A stretch of DNA of 64,000 nucleotides from Halorussus halobius (GTDB taxonomy: Archaea; Halobacteriota; Halobacteria; Halobacteriales; Haladaptataceae): assembly GCF_004765805.1 (NCBI RefSeq), contig NZ_ML219773.1:434001-498000 (forward strand). Reading direction: 5' to 3'. The notes below the pieces were generated by a model. It was not told the DNA's origin. It made no database searches and saw only the letters and a list, made by a program, of their open reading frames with translations. This document shows positions 44,421-54,275 of this stretch, one piece after another (position 1 is the first letter of the stretch; every line of letters starts with the position of its first letter). Both the position numbers and the translations under genes were made by a program.

Positions 44421-47114
44421 CTACGACGCTACGAGGAAGTCACCGCTGACCGCCTCGCGGGCGTCCCGGACGTAGGCGTAGGTGTTCCGGCCGAGGTAGC
44501 CCAGCAGCCCGAGGAACACCAGTGCGTAGGCCGCCGTCGAGCCGTACATCGAGTAGCGCGCGAACTGGAAGCGGCTGGCGGCGGTCTGTCGTTCGTCGGC
44601 GACCGCCTGGGCCTCCTCGCCCGCACCGGCGGTCTCGAACGACTCGCTCGCGTCGTCGTAGGTCGCCAGCGTCTCGGCCGACTGCTGCTCGAAGGCGTCC
44701 CACTTCGCGGGGTTGAGCATCAGCGGCTGGCCGAGGACGACCGTCAGCATCGACTCGTCCATCTCCTCGCGGAGCTGGCGGGCCGTCTGGCGCTCCTCGT
44801 TGCCCTGCTCGACCGTCGCGGTGTAGTTCTCGAACGCCGCCGACGACCGCTCGCGGAGCCGCTCGGCGCGCTGGTCCTCGCCCTGCAGCGACGCGAGTTG
44901 GGCGAGCTGGCGGTTGGTCTGGGCGCGCTCGATCATCGTGACGTTCCCGGAGTCGAGCCGGTCCTCGTAGTAGCTGCGCTGCTGGTCGACGAGGGTGCTC
45001 ACGCGCTCGTCGGCCGCCGACCGGGACTCGGCGGCGGTCGACCGGAGCCCGTCGTCTTCGAGGCTCGAGACGTAGCTGTCCATCAGGTTGTACGTCGCGG
45101 CCGCGCTCACGACCTCGTTCTGGGCCGCCTCGTTGCCCTCCGATTCCATGGTCGCGGAGGCGTTCTCGACCGACTCGATGAACAACAGCGTGGCCCGACT
45201 CGCCGCGATGCTGGTGGTGAGGTCGCCCCGCGAGACGTTGCCGCCCTCCCGGAGGCTGGTCTCCAGATCGGCCAGCGTCGTCGCCATCCCGCCGGCGGTG
45301 TCGGACTGCCAGCCGCCCGAATCGGCGTAGTTTTCGAGCGGGTTCCGGATGTCTTCGAGCGACACCGGCTCGGGCGTCGCGGTCACGGTGACGGTCCGCG
45401 AGTCGATTTCGTCGGCGTCGACCTCGTACTCCCACGTGTACTCGCGGTAGAGTTCGGCCGACGTGTCGAACTGGAGCGCGACGACGAACGGCGCTGCGTC
45501 GCCGGCCGCCAACTGTTCGGGCGGGCGGTCGACGACCGTGAGCCACTGGTCGGGGCCCGAGACCTTCGATATCGTCAGGCCGGTCACGTCCTGGTACTCC
45601 AGGGCCTCGGCCACGTCGGTACTCTGCGTCCGGTTCTCGGTGATTATCACGTCGCCGTACGACAGCGCGGTCTGCTCTATCGACAGCTCGACGTCGTGGG
45701 TGATCTCGACGTCGCTGGTCACCGACTCCGACCCGTCCTCCTCGGACCTGACGTCGACCGACACCGAGTAGCTCCCCTCGGGCGTGTCGGGGTCGGCGGC
45801 GACCTCCACGGTCACCTCGCCGCTGCTCTGGCCGTCTATCTGCTGGTCGTAGTCCGTGACGGTCGCCGACACCTGATTGCTGTCGGTGCCGGCGCTCGCG
45901 CCGATCACGTTCATCGTCTGGTCGCCGTCGTTGGGTACGTCCACGGTGACCGTCTCGGTGTGCGAGGTCACCTGCGACCGGGGCTCGTCGAACACCATCG
46001 AGGAGTCCGACATCGAGAGGTCGCCGAACCGGGGCGGGTAGATGACCCGGCCGGTGAACTCGACGCTCTGGCCGACGCCGTCCTCGTCCACGGGTCGGAG
46101 GTCGACGGTCCAGTCGAGCTGGCTGTGTTGCCCGGCGTCGTCGTTGACGTCGATGGTCACCTCGGCGGTCGAACTCCCGCCGGCCTCCGTGGTCAGGTAG
46201 CGCAGGTTGTCGAAGCTTATCGACCCGTGCTGGTCCGACCCCGTCACCTCGGAGTAGACGCCGTCGATGCCGTTGAACCCGCCCTGCTCGCTGACGGTGA
46301 ACTCCGCCGACTGCTGGCTGCCGACCAGCACGTTGCCGAGGTCGACCTCGCCGTCGTCGCCCGCGCTCAGCACGGGGGCCTTCGAGACGCTCACCTCGAC
46401 GGGCACGTCGAGGGTGTTGCCGAGGTTGTCCTCGACGGTCGCGGTGAACTCGTAGGTGCCCTCGTCGACGGAGTCCTGTGCCGTGACCTCCAGGGTGACG
46501 GTGCCGCTTCCGCCGGCCGATATCTCGTTCGGCAGCCCGGAGTAGTCGGCGCTGAACCCGCTCGGCACGCCGCTGAACGAGACGTCGGCGGGCAGCATCA
46601 CGCCCTGCCCGTCGTTGGGCACGTCGACGTCCACCTCGGTCGACGCCTCGCCGCTCGACTCGAACACGAGGTCGACCTGCTGGTCCGAGACGAAGCCGAA
46701 GCTCGGGTCGGTAACGTCGATGGAGAGTTCTTGGTTCTCGGGATTGCTGCTGAACTGGTCCACCGTGTACACCGACGCGTCGCCCGCGCTCTCGGAGACG
46801 GTCGCCTCGTAGGTGACCTCGTAGGTCGTGCCGGCTTGGACCTGCCAGGAGTTGCCCGACCCGCTCTGGCCTCCGGCCTGCCAACTGTCGAACGCGAACG
46901 TGACGCCGTTGTCCGTCATCTGGTCGTTGACGGTCACCGTCTCGTTGACGTCGGCGGTGAACTCGTAGGTCAGCGTCTCGGTGACCGAGCCGCCGCTGTC
47001 GGCGATGGTCGCCCGACTGACCGTCGCGCTCGGGTCCGCCAGCGCCGTCCCGGCGACGCCGTGGAGTCCGACCAGCAGTACCACCGCGACCGTCGCGAAC
47101 GTGCGCTTATCCAT
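44421..47114 (-). CDS. Type I membrane protein with Ig-like ectodomain and C-terminal anchor
   Basis: The 897-residue exported protein has a signal peptide (TFATVAVVLLVGLHGVAGTALA). Several Ig-like/COG1470-type repeats follow to about residue 590 (VEVTVSKAP-like and VTVDVPNDGDQTMNVIGAS segments). A helical coiled stalk spans about 590-855 (YYEDRLDSGNVTMIERAQTN ...), then one membrane helix near 860-885 (STAAYALVFLGLLGYLG) and a short charged tail. N-glycosylation sequons occur in the ectodomain. It is the last gene of the eight-gene leftward operon, overlapping the previous gene by eight bases. Confidence 0.8.
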   Translation of the reverse strand: MDKRTFATVAVVLLVGLHGVAGTALADPSATVSRATIADSGGSVTETLTYEFTADVNETVTVNDQMTDNGVTFAFDSWQAGGQSGSGNSWQVQAGTTYEVTYEATVSESAGDASVYTVDQFSSNPENQELSIDVTDPSFGFVSDQQVDLVFESSGEASTEVDVDVPNDGQGVMLPADVSFSGVPSGFSADYSGLPNEISAGGSGTVTLEVTAQDSVDEGTYEFTATVEDNLGNTLDVPVEVSVSKAPVLSAGDDGEVDLGNVLVGSQQSAEFTVSEQGGFNGIDGVYSEVTGSDQHGSISFDNLRYLTTEAGGSSTAEVTIDVNDDAGQHSQLDWTVDLRPVDEDGVGQSVEFTGRVIYPPRFGDLSMSDSSMVFDEPRSQVTSHTETVTVDVPNDGDQTMNVIGASAGTDSNQVSATVTDYDQQIDGQSSGEVTVEVAADPDTPEGSYSVSVDVRSEEDGSESVTSDVEITHDVELSIEQTALSYGDVIITENRTQSTDVAEALEYQDVTGLTISKVSGPDQWLTVVDRPPEQLAAGDAAPFVVALQFDTSAELYREYTWEYEVDADEIDSRTVTVTATPEPVSLEDIRNPLENYADSGGWQSDTAGGMATTLADLETSLREGGNVSRGDLTTSIAASRATLLFIESVENASATMESEGNEAAQNEVVSAAATYNLMDSYVSSLEDDGLRSTAAESRSAADERVSTLVDQQRSYYEDRLDSGNVTMIERAQTNRQLAQLASLQGEDQRAERLRERSSAAFENYTATVEQGNEERQTARQLREEMDESMLTVVLGQPLMLNPAKWDAFEQQSAETLATYDDASESFETAGAGEEAQAVADERQTAASRFQFARYSMYGSTAAYALVFLGLLGYLGRNTYAYVRDAREAVSGDFLVAS

Positions 47115-48129
47115 GGACTACCTCCCGGGACGTCACGATGTCGTCGATCTGCGAGTCCTCCACGTCGCGGGCCCAGGCCGCCAGCCGGTGGGCCACCAGC
47201 ATGGCGACGAGAGCGACCGCGAGCGCGAACCCGAGCGAGAGCGCCGCGCTCGCGATGGCCAGCGACGTCACCGCGTCGCCCGACTGGTCCTGCAGCGAGG
47301 CGACCGTCTCGCTCCGGTCGGCGAGGCCGTGTTCGGCGGTCAGGTCGCCCGCCGTGGCGAGCCGGCCGTCGGTCTCGCGGGCGTCGCCGTACAGCCCGAA
47401 CACCGAGGTCGTGTGGGTGGTGAGCGCGCTCACGGGCGACCCGCAGGCGTCGCCACACTCAGAGAGGAAGGTCTCGCCGGCCGCGACCGACTCGTTGAGC
47501 GTCTCGACGTCGGACTCGTAGGTCGACTGGAGGCGCTGGCGCTGGACCACGAGGTTCGAGTACTCCTGGACTGCGCCGCCGCGCTGGTAGGCGGTCGCGG
47601 CGCTGTCCATCAGCGAGAGCCGCTCGCGGGTGTCGTTGGTCGCCAGCGCCGACTCGTGGAGCGCCTCGCCCTGGTCCTGGTAGAACCGGTCGAGCGCGAC
47701 GCCGGTCAGCGCGGCGTACTGGCTCCCGCCGGCCGACCGGAGGTCGTCCAGCAGCGTCGAGGTCTCGTTGGCGCGCTCGATGCTGGCGGCGCGCTCGCCG
47801 TTCTGGCTCAGCTGGTAGGCCTCGTCGAACGTCACCAGCGCGTCGTACACCAGCGCCATCCGTTCGGCCTTGTCGTCGCCGAACTCGCCGACCTGCACGG
47901 CCGAGACGGCCTGCGCGCGCACGACCTCGAACTCGCTGTACTCCTCGAACGCTTCCTGCCCTTCGAGCCCGCGGAACGCGTCGAGGAACTCGTCGGCCGT
48001 CTCCGGCGAGGAGTCCTCCTGGGCGGTCGCGGTCGTGGCTGCCGGGGCCACGACCGACAAGCAGATCAGCACCACCGCGAGCCCGCACCGGGCGTATCGC
48101 TTCGTCTCCGAGTCGTCTGTGCCTATCAC
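47107..48129 (-). CDS. Exported helical membrane protein of the tubulin-like cluster
   Basis: The 340-residue protein has a signal peptide (CGLAVVLICLSVVAPAATTATA), a long helical extracellular part with two Cys (SECGDACGS) that may form a disulfide, one membrane helix near the C-terminus (LAIASAALSLGFALAVALVAMLVAH) and a short cytosolic tail. Start GTG 48129 is inferred from the signal peptide and the two-base gap after the preceding gene. The open frame further upstream is a shadow. The helical ectodomain plus C-terminal anchor resembles the next gene and may pair with it. Confidence 0.7.
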   Translation of the reverse strand: MIGTDDSETKRYARCGLAVVLICLSVVAPAATTATAQEDSSPETADEFLDAFRGLEGQEAFEEYSEFEVVRAQAVSAVQVGEFGDDKAERMALVYDALVTFDEAYQLSQNGERAASIERANETSTLLDDLRSAGGSQYAALTGVALDRFYQDQGEALHESALATNDTRERLSLMDSAATAYQRGGAVQEYSNLVVQRQRLQSTYESDVETLNESVAAGETFLSECGDACGSPVSALTTHTTSVFGLYGDARETDGRLATAGDLTAEHGLADRSETVASLQDQSGDAVTSLAIASAALSLGFALAVALVAMLVAHRLAAWARDVEDSQIDDIVTSREVVHG

Positions 48130-48131
48130 GT

Positions 48132-50957
48132 TCAGAACACCGTCCGTTCCAGTCTGTCCCGCAGTTGGTCGTGGTCGAACAGCTCGTCCACCGCGTCGAG
48201 CAGGCCGCCGGCCGCGAACGCGACCGCCGCCCCGCGAACCGAGTCGTCGCCCTGCTCCTCGTTGACGAACGACTTCACCCTGTCCCACAGCTCGCGGGCC
48301 GGGGAGACGCTCGCGAGGTCGGACCGCTCGTCGTTGATGCGGTCGTCGACCGACCGGAGCTGGGTCAGCACCGTCTGGCGCTGGTTCTTGCGGTCGTCGT
48401 CGAGCAGTTCGAACAGCGTCTCGACGTCGTAGCCGCCCTCCCACTCGACCCGGTGGTCGGGCATGTCCACGCACGCCCCGAACAGGTCGGAGTTGCGCTT
48501 GGTCGTCATCGCCTCGTTCACCAGTTCGGCCGCCGACTCGGCGGCGTCGAGCAGCGCGTCGGCCACCGCGTCCGGGTCGGCGTCCGCGCGGGCGAACCGA
48601 TGGCCCTCGCGGGGGAGCCGCTCGACCGTCTCCAGCAGGCCGGTCACGACGCTGCCGTAGTAGCGCTGGATGGCGACGTCCCGGCCCGAGATCGAGACCA
48701 GCTCGTCGACCTCCTGGCGCACCGAGCTGATGCGGTCGCGCTGGTTGCGGCTCAGGCCGAACTCGAAGCTCGCGTCCAGCGTCTCCCGGGCGACTCGACC
48801 GTCGCGGATACGAGCGCGTTGGGTGTCGACGACGAAGGCGTTCCCGCCGCTGGGAATCGTCACCTCGACCTCGTACTCGCCGACGAGCAGGTCCTCGAAG
48901 CTGGCGACGCCGTCGCCGTCGGTCTCGCCCGTTTGTCGACTCGCGCCGAGCGCCTCGACGGCTTCGCCCACGGGGTCGACCGCGACCGGCAGTCCGGCGA
49001 CCGGCGACCCCTCGACGGTCGCGGTCACGTCCAGGTCGCCGGTCAGCGGGCTGAGCGTCAGCGCCGCCGACGCGTCGCCGCTGGCGACCGACGCGGTCGC
49101 GGCGTCGCCGTCGTACTTCTCGTGGTCGGCCTCGACCGCGACCTCGTCGGCGGCCAGCGGCACGTCGAAGGTGACCTCGCCGCCCGCGTCGGTCCGGCCG
49201 CTTCGCTCCCGGCCCTCGTCGGGGGTGGCGGTCACTGCGACGTCCGACAGCGGGTCGCCGTCGTCGTCCCGAACCGTCACGGTCGCCTGCCTGGGGCCGA
49301 GTTCGACCCGCTGTCTGCTGTCGCCTTTGACGTTCACTCGCATCTGCTCGGACGCGCCGTGGCTCGCGACCTCGACGTTCCACTTGCCGCGGGCCAGCGT
49401 CAGCGTCCCCTGGCCGTTCGTCAGCGTCTCGGTGACCTCGCCTCGTGGGCTGCTGTTCTGGAAGGCCGCGTTGTTGGCCTTCCGGGTAGCCCGAACTTCG
49501 GCCGAGACGGTCGAGCCGGTGGCGGCGTCCTCGACCCGAATCGTCGCGTCGTGGGTCCGCGGACTCGACCCGCCGGTTCCGGTGTTGCCTTGCTGTCCCG
49601 ACGGCGTGGACGGCTCGCTTCTGGACCGGAGGACGACGAACGCGATGCCGCCGAACACGACGCTCGCGGCGACGCCCGCGCCGACGAGGACGACCGGGTC
49701 CTGGTCGAGGACGCCCCCGCCGGACTCGTCGTCGGTGCCCCCGGTCGACTCGTTGGTCTCCGCCGCGTAGGTCAGCGAGTCGACGCTCGAATCGTTGGCA
49801 GAGCCGTTGCCCGCCACCTCGGCCCGGACGACCTGCTCGCCGGTGACGACGAGCCGGTAGCTCGCGTTCTCGTTGAGCCGGTAGTCGGTCGAACTCAGGT
49901 TCACCGTGCCGTCCTCGACCGGGACCGAGGCGTCGACGTACCGGCTGCTGTTCGCCAGCCAGACGGTCGTCGCGTTCGTCGACAGCGACGAGCCGGCGAG
50001 GTCGACCGCGGTCCCGTTGGCGGTCACGGTGGCGTTCGCGACCGCCGCGTCGGCGCGCTCGTAGGGCACGTCCTCGAACACCGCGCTCCCGTTCCGGTAA
50101 ATCGAGACCGCGAGTTCGTCCGCGCTCGCCAGCGCCTCGTCGCTGACGGTCACCGCGCCGTCGCTGGCCGTGGCGGTGGCGGCGAAGGTCGCGTTGGTCG
50201 CGGGCTCGGTCGCCACGAGGTCGTAGTCGACGCCGTCGGCGAGCAGGAGGCTGGCGACCCGCAGCGTCCGGTCGTCGACCCGCTCGACCGCGGTCGAAGC
50301 GTCGGTCAGCGCCCGGAGGTCCAGGTCGGTTTCGTTGGCGTTCGCGGCCGACAGCCCCACGCCTTGCGAGGGCGGCAGGTCGACCTGCGCGGCGTCGAGC
50401 GTGACCGAGAGGGTGGCTGCGCTGGTGGCACCGTACTGGACGGTGGCCTCGGCGACGGGCGCGCCGTCCCCGGCGAGGGTCGCCTCGACCGTGCTGCCGT
50501 TCGTGTAGCCCAGCGCCCGCTGGACGGGCACCTGAATCGTGTCCCCGGAGACGCTGGCGTCGCCGCCGCCGAACGTCAGCGACCGGAGGTCGACGCCCTC
50601 GGTGACTGCGGTCCCGTTGTCGGGTTCGACGGTGACCGACGCGTTCGACATATCGCTTTTCGGAACCGCGAGGTCGGCGACCGACACGGTGTACGTGGTC
50701 TCGTTGCCGTCGCTCCCGTCCGGGGACAACTGCTCGGTTTTGCCGGGATTGGCCTTGACGGTGACGTTGCGGTCGTCGCCGTCGAAGTGGCCGTCGCCCA
50801 GCGTTATCTCGACCTCGTCGCCATTGCGCTGGACGTGGTCGGAGCCGCCGTGCGCCGCGCCGATGCCCGCGACGCCGGCGACGACCGAGAGGGCGAGCAG
50901 GCCGACCGCCAGCAGCGCCCCGAGGCGTTCGCGTCGGTGTGCGCGCGTGTCCGCCAT
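48132..50957 (-). CDS. Large membrane protein: glycosylated ectodomain, one membrane helix, cytosolic Ig-like and helical domains
   Basis: The 941-residue protein has an N-terminal signal peptide (LGALLAVGLLALSVVAGVAGIGAAHG). A beta-rich ectodomain of about 390 residues has well over a dozen NxS/T sequons. The membrane helix is VVLVGAGVAASVVFGGIAFVVL (about 419-440). The cytosolic side carries two or three carboxypeptidase-regulatory-like beta domains (ATVTVRDDDGDPLSDVAVTA) and a C-terminal helical domain of about 270 residues. The layout allows signal or force transfer from the envelope to the cytosolic GTPase encoded three bases upstream. ATG 50957 is chosen because the signal peptide starts there. 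Confidence 0.78.
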   Translation of the reverse strand: MADTRAHRRERLGALLAVGLLALSVVAGVAGIGAAHGGSDHVQRNGDEVEITLGDGHFDGDDRNVTVKANPGKTEQLSPDGSDGNETTYTVSVADLAVPKSDMSNASVTVEPDNGTAVTEGVDLRSLTFGGGDASVSGDTIQVPVQRALGYTNGSTVEATLAGDGAPVAEATVQYGATSAATLSVTLDAAQVDLPPSQGVGLSAANANETDLDLRALTDASTAVERVDDRTLRVASLLLADGVDYDLVATEPATNATFAATATASDGAVTVSDEALASADELAVSIYRNGSAVFEDVPYERADAAVANATVTANGTAVDLAGSSLSTNATTVWLANSSRYVDASVPVEDGTVNLSSTDYRLNENASYRLVVTGEQVVRAEVAGNGSANDSSVDSLTYAAETNESTGGTDDESGGGVLDQDPVVLVGAGVAASVVFGGIAFVVLRSRSEPSTPSGQQGNTGTGGSSPRTHDATIRVEDAATGSTVSAEVRATRKANNAAFQNSSPRGEVTETLTNGQGTLTLARGKWNVEVASHGASEQMRVNVKGDSRQRVELGPRQATVTVRDDDGDPLSDVAVTATPDEGRERSGRTDAGGEVTFDVPLAADEVAVEADHEKYDGDAATASVASGDASAALTLSPLTGDLDVTATVEGSPVAGLPVAVDPVGEAVEALGASRQTGETDGDGVASFEDLLVGEYEVEVTIPSGGNAFVVDTQRARIRDGRVARETLDASFEFGLSRNQRDRISSVRQEVDELVSISGRDVAIQRYYGSVVTGLLETVERLPREGHRFARADADPDAVADALLDAAESAAELVNEAMTTKRNSDLFGACVDMPDHRVEWEGGYDVETLFELLDDDRKNQRQTVLTQLRSVDDRINDERSDLASVSPARELWDRVKSFVNEEQGDDSVRGAAVAFAAGGLLDAVDELFDHDQLRDRLERTVF

Positions 50958-50959
50958 TG

Positions 50960-52171
50960 CTACCCCTCGTTGATTTCCATGTACTCGGTCAGGTTGTCCT
51001 CGATGCGTCGGAGTTCGTCCGACGGCAGGCGGGCGTTGCCAAGCGACCGCCCGGACTGGAGGCTGTCCTTGTACTCCTCGAACTCGTCCCACGAGTGGTC
51101 GACCAGGGGGTCGAGGTCGAACCCGCCCAGCAACAACAGGACGTCGACCTCCTCGCCGCGCTCCTGCTTGGGCGTGAGGCTGGTCATGCCGGACGCCCCC
51201 ACGAGCCCGTGCTCGCGCTTCCACTGGTTGAACGCGTTCTGGACGTCGGGCTCGGTCACCTCGCCGCTGTCTATCATGTGCTGGGGCGCGCGGACGATGG
51301 CGTACGTGACCCGCGAGGTGCCGACGTCCATCGGGACGAAGGCGTTCTCGGCGGCCTTGTCGAACATGTACTCCAGCTCGAACATCTGGCCGTTCATCCC
51401 GGTCGAGACCGCGGGCGTGAAGTGGTACGCGCCGATCTGCGAGGGGACGGTCACGTAGTCCTGGACGTCGATGACGCCGCGGGTCTCCCGGCCCGCGCCG
51501 ATCATCAGGTCGATGGCCGAGATTATCTGCTCGTTGACCTCGTCGAAGTCGGTGCCCGAGGTCTCGTCGTCGCTCAGGTGGGAGTTGGCCGCCAGCAACA
51601 CCATGTCGGCGTTCTGGCTCCCGTCGGGCGACCGGAGCAGTCGCGAGAGGCCACACACCGCGTTGAACTGGCGCTGTGGTGCCTCGTAGTAGTAGGGCCA
51701 GACGCCGAACGCGGTGTGGATGGTGCTGTCCATCCACGGCTCGTGCTGGTCGGTGTCGAGGCCGCTCTTGAACTGGTCGATGACGTACGGCACCGAGCCG
51801 TTCCCGGTGCCCCCGCCCAGCGTCGCCGCGTGGAGGAACGCCTCGGCGTGACCCGCCATGTCCGAGAACTTCCCGACGATGCGGTCGAGGTCCTCGCGGG
51901 CGGCCTCCATGCCGGTGACGAAGAAGTTGCCAGCGCCCTGCTGGGAGCCGAACTCGAGCGCGTGGCGCTCGGGCGTGTCGCCCTCGCCGAAGTTCGACTC
52001 CATGCGGCTGATTGTGTTTCTGATGTCCGCGCGGTTCGTGTTCATCACGAGGATGCGGTCGTCGATGCCGGGGTTGTCCGACCGGGTGAAGAACTGCGAG
52101 GCGATGCGTCCGCCTCCCTCGCCCGACGCGACGACCGCCCATCTCGTGTAGGTGTCTGCCTGTTGTGACAT
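50960..52171 (-). CDS. FtsZ/tubulin-superfamily GTPase 1 (non-canonical)
   Basis: The 403-residue protein has the tubulin signature as LGGGTGNGS (residues 118-126). An N-terminal nucleotide-binding glycine loop, VVASGEGGGRIASQFF (17-23), replaces the FtsZ GxGGxGxN. Strand VMNTNRADI follows as in T2/T3 loops, and PKQERGEEVDVLLLLGGFD lies near the C-terminus. It lacks the FtsZ C-terminal peptide and does not match CetZ in the N-terminal region. It is flanked by membrane proteins with one- or two-base gaps. I expect GTP-dependent polymerisation or a GTP switch at the membrane. Confidence 0.82.
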   Translation of the reverse strand: MSQQADTYTRWAVVASGEGGGRIASQFFTRSDNPGIDDRILVMNTNRADIRNTISRMESNFGEGDTPERHALEFGSQQGAGNFFVTGMEAAREDLDRIVGKFSDMAGHAEAFLHAATLGGGTGNGSVPYVIDQFKSGLDTDQHEPWMDSTIHTAFGVWPYYYEAPQRQFNAVCGLSRLLRSPDGSQNADMVLLAANSHLSDDETSGTDFDEVNEQIISAIDLMIGAGRETRGVIDVQDYVTVPSQIGAYHFTPAVSTGMNGQMFELEYMFDKAAENAFVPMDVGTSRVTYAIVRAPQHMIDSGEVTEPDVQNAFNQWKREHGLVGASGMTSLTPKQERGEEVDVLLLLGGFDLDPLVDHSWDEFEEYKDSLQSGRSLGNARLPSDELRRIEDNLTEYMEINEG

Positions 52172-52172
52172 G

Positions 52173-54275
52173 TTATGCTCGCCTCGTGAGTCCGGCCGCG
52201 TCGGCGTCCACCGCGTCGGCGAACTCGGACTCGATCACTGCGTCCCGGACGACGTCGTCCGGGAGGGGTGCCGACAGGAAGCGGTCCCTGAGGTCGTCGT
52301 ACGACATCCGCTCGCCGTCGTCGAGGTTGTGCTGGACGACCATCTCGACTTCCTGCGTCAACTGTGCCCGGTCGTAGGCCACCACACCGTCGGCGTCGGT
52401 CCGGGTGACCGACAGGTCCGCCTCCTCGGCCCAGAGCGCGAGCAGGCAGGGGACGTAGTCGTCGGTGACGGGGTAGTCCATCGACGCCGACAGGTAGCCG
52501 TCGGCGTCGTACCGGTCGCGGAGGTCGTCGCGGAGCTCGGGCAGGTACTCCCGGATGTCGTCCTCGACGCCCGCACACACCTGCTCGCGCAGCCCGACCT
52601 GCGCCATCGTGAGTTCGACCCGCGCGTCGTCCTCGACGGTGACGGTCTCCTCGGGCGTCCGGTAGTCGTCGGGGTCCGGGTCGGCCCGGACGGTGTACTC
52701 GCCGCGGGGCACGTCCGCGAAGGTGACCTCCTCGGCGAGGTGGGTTCGGACGTGCTCGCTCTCGCCGTACGCGGTCCCCTCGATTTCGATGGCGACGCCG
52801 CGCTTGGGGCCGCCCTCGTCGAACTGGGCGAACACCGTCACGTCGTAGGACTCGCCCTCGCCCGCGACCACCAGCGCCGGGCCGTCGGGGTCGTAGGTGG
52901 CCTCGGGGTTGCTCCGGGCGTACAGCTCCATGAACGCGCCGGCCTCCTTGACCGGCAGGTCGTCCGCGGTCACCTCGGCGGTGGCGCGCAACTCGTCGTC
53001 GATGACGTCCTCGATGTCGCCGTACGACCGCGCGACCGACGCCTTCTCGTCCAGGTCGTCGAGCGCGCCCGACAGGTCCCCGACCGCGCCGGTCCAGGTC
53101 AGCCGGAACTCGTCGAGGTCGTCGGCCCGCCGGAGCCGGGCCGCGTACTCCTCGTCGGCGGCCGACGGCCAGTCGTAGTAGTCGGCGGGCACGTCGGCCT
53201 GCCCCAGCGCCGACAGGTCGGCCTCGAGGTCGTCTTCCATCTGCTCGACCATCTCGACGCACGCCTCCTGAAGGTCCTCGCGGTGGTGCCGGAGGTCGCT
53301 CACGTCCAGCGCCGAGTCGAGCCGCGCCATCGCGGCGTCGACCTCCTCGACGCGCTCGACGTGGCGGTTGGCGACGTACTCGGCGACCACCGACGACCGG
53401 ACGGCCTCCAGCAGGTTCTCGACCGCCTCGCGGTCGGCCTCGAACCGGCTCGACAGGTCGCCTTCGAGCGCGGCCTGCGCGTCGAGCACCGCGTCGACCG
53501 CGCCGGCGTAGTCGTCGTTGCCGGCGCGGGACTCGGCGTCGTCGAGCAGGTCGGACACGCGGTCGTCGTCGACCGGCGCGTCCACGTCCGACAGCAGCAC
53601 CTCCACCTCGTCGCGGGCCGACGCGACGACGTCGGCCGCGTCCGAGCGGTGGCGCTCCAGCACGTCTTCGAGCGCCTCGACGCCGCGGGCGTCGTCGGCC
53701 GCGCTCTGGCCCTGCCACGTCCCGACGGTCGCGAGGTCGGCGTCCGCGAGCCGGTCGAGCTGCTCGCGGGTCCGTCGGAGCTCGTCGCGCACGAACGTCT
53801 CGAACGACTCGACCAGCACGTCGTCGAGGTCGTCTATCTCCGAGCGAATCCGCTCGAGGTCCTGGATGTCCGACGACCCGAGTCGCTTGGTCGAGTAGCT
53901 GCCGGTGTCGGCGTCGAAGTCGACGCCCTGCGAGCCGAGGTCGTCGGCGATGCGCTCGACGTTCGACTCCACGTCGTCGGTGTTCCACGCCGGGTACTGG
54001 GCCCGGAGGCCGTCGAACCGCTCGTGGAACTCCCGGAGCGCGGTCGCCGTGTCGGTCGCCTGCTGTTTGGCGTAGTCGGACTCGCTCGTCCCCGGCCGGG
54101 AGACGACGCTCCGGACGTACACGCCGACGCCGACGACCAGCAGCGCCGGGATGCCGACCACGATGAAGCCGACGCCGAGTTCGGAACTCGTGAACAGGAA
54201 CAGGCCGGTCCCGATAACCGCTGCCACGAGTACGATACCCCCGATTCCGAGTGCCGCTCTGTGTTCTCGCTTCAT
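52173..54275 (-). CDS. Two-span membrane protein with long cytosolic coiled coil
   Basis: The 700-residue protein has two N-terminal membrane helices (ALGIGGIVLVAAVIGTGLFLF and GVGFIVVGIPALLVVGVGVYV, residues ~8-54). About 400 residues of charged coiled coil follow (ERIRSEIDDLDDVLVESFE ...), then a beta domain of carboxypeptidase-regulatory type (VTFADVPRGEYTVRADPDP) and a C-terminal part that looks helical/winged-helix. Topology places most of it in the cytosol, suitable for tethering or spacing a filament at the membrane. ATG 54275 is chosen from the four-base overlap with the upstream gene. Confidence 0.75.
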   Translation of the reverse strand: MKREHRAALGIGGIVLVAAVIGTGLFLFTSSELGVGFIVVGIPALLVVGVGVYVRSVVSRPGTSESDYAKQQATDTATALREFHERFDGLRAQYPAWNTDDVESNVERIADDLGSQGVDFDADTGSYSTKRLGSSDIQDLERIRSEIDDLDDVLVESFETFVRDELRRTREQLDRLADADLATVGTWQGQSAADDARGVEALEDVLERHRSDAADVVASARDEVEVLLSDVDAPVDDDRVSDLLDDAESRAGNDDYAGAVDAVLDAQAALEGDLSSRFEADREAVENLLEAVRSSVVAEYVANRHVERVEEVDAAMARLDSALDVSDLRHHREDLQEACVEMVEQMEDDLEADLSALGQADVPADYYDWPSAADEEYAARLRRADDLDEFRLTWTGAVGDLSGALDDLDEKASVARSYGDIEDVIDDELRATAEVTADDLPVKEAGAFMELYARSNPEATYDPDGPALVVAGEGESYDVTVFAQFDEGGPKRGVAIEIEGTAYGESEHVRTHLAEEVTFADVPRGEYTVRADPDPDDYRTPEETVTVEDDARVELTMAQVGLREQVCAGVEDDIREYLPELRDDLRDRYDADGYLSASMDYPVTDDYVPCLLALWAEEADLSVTRTDADGVVAYDRAQLTQEVEMVVQHNLDDGERMSYDDLRDRFLSAPLPDDVVRDAVIESEFADAVDADAAGLTRRA

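Noticed and set aside
50960..52142. Upstream extension of the 48132-50957 membrane protein
   Set aside because: The frame stays open across the tubulin-like gene but encodes Arg/Gly-rich sequence; the signal peptide at ATG 50957 marks the true start.
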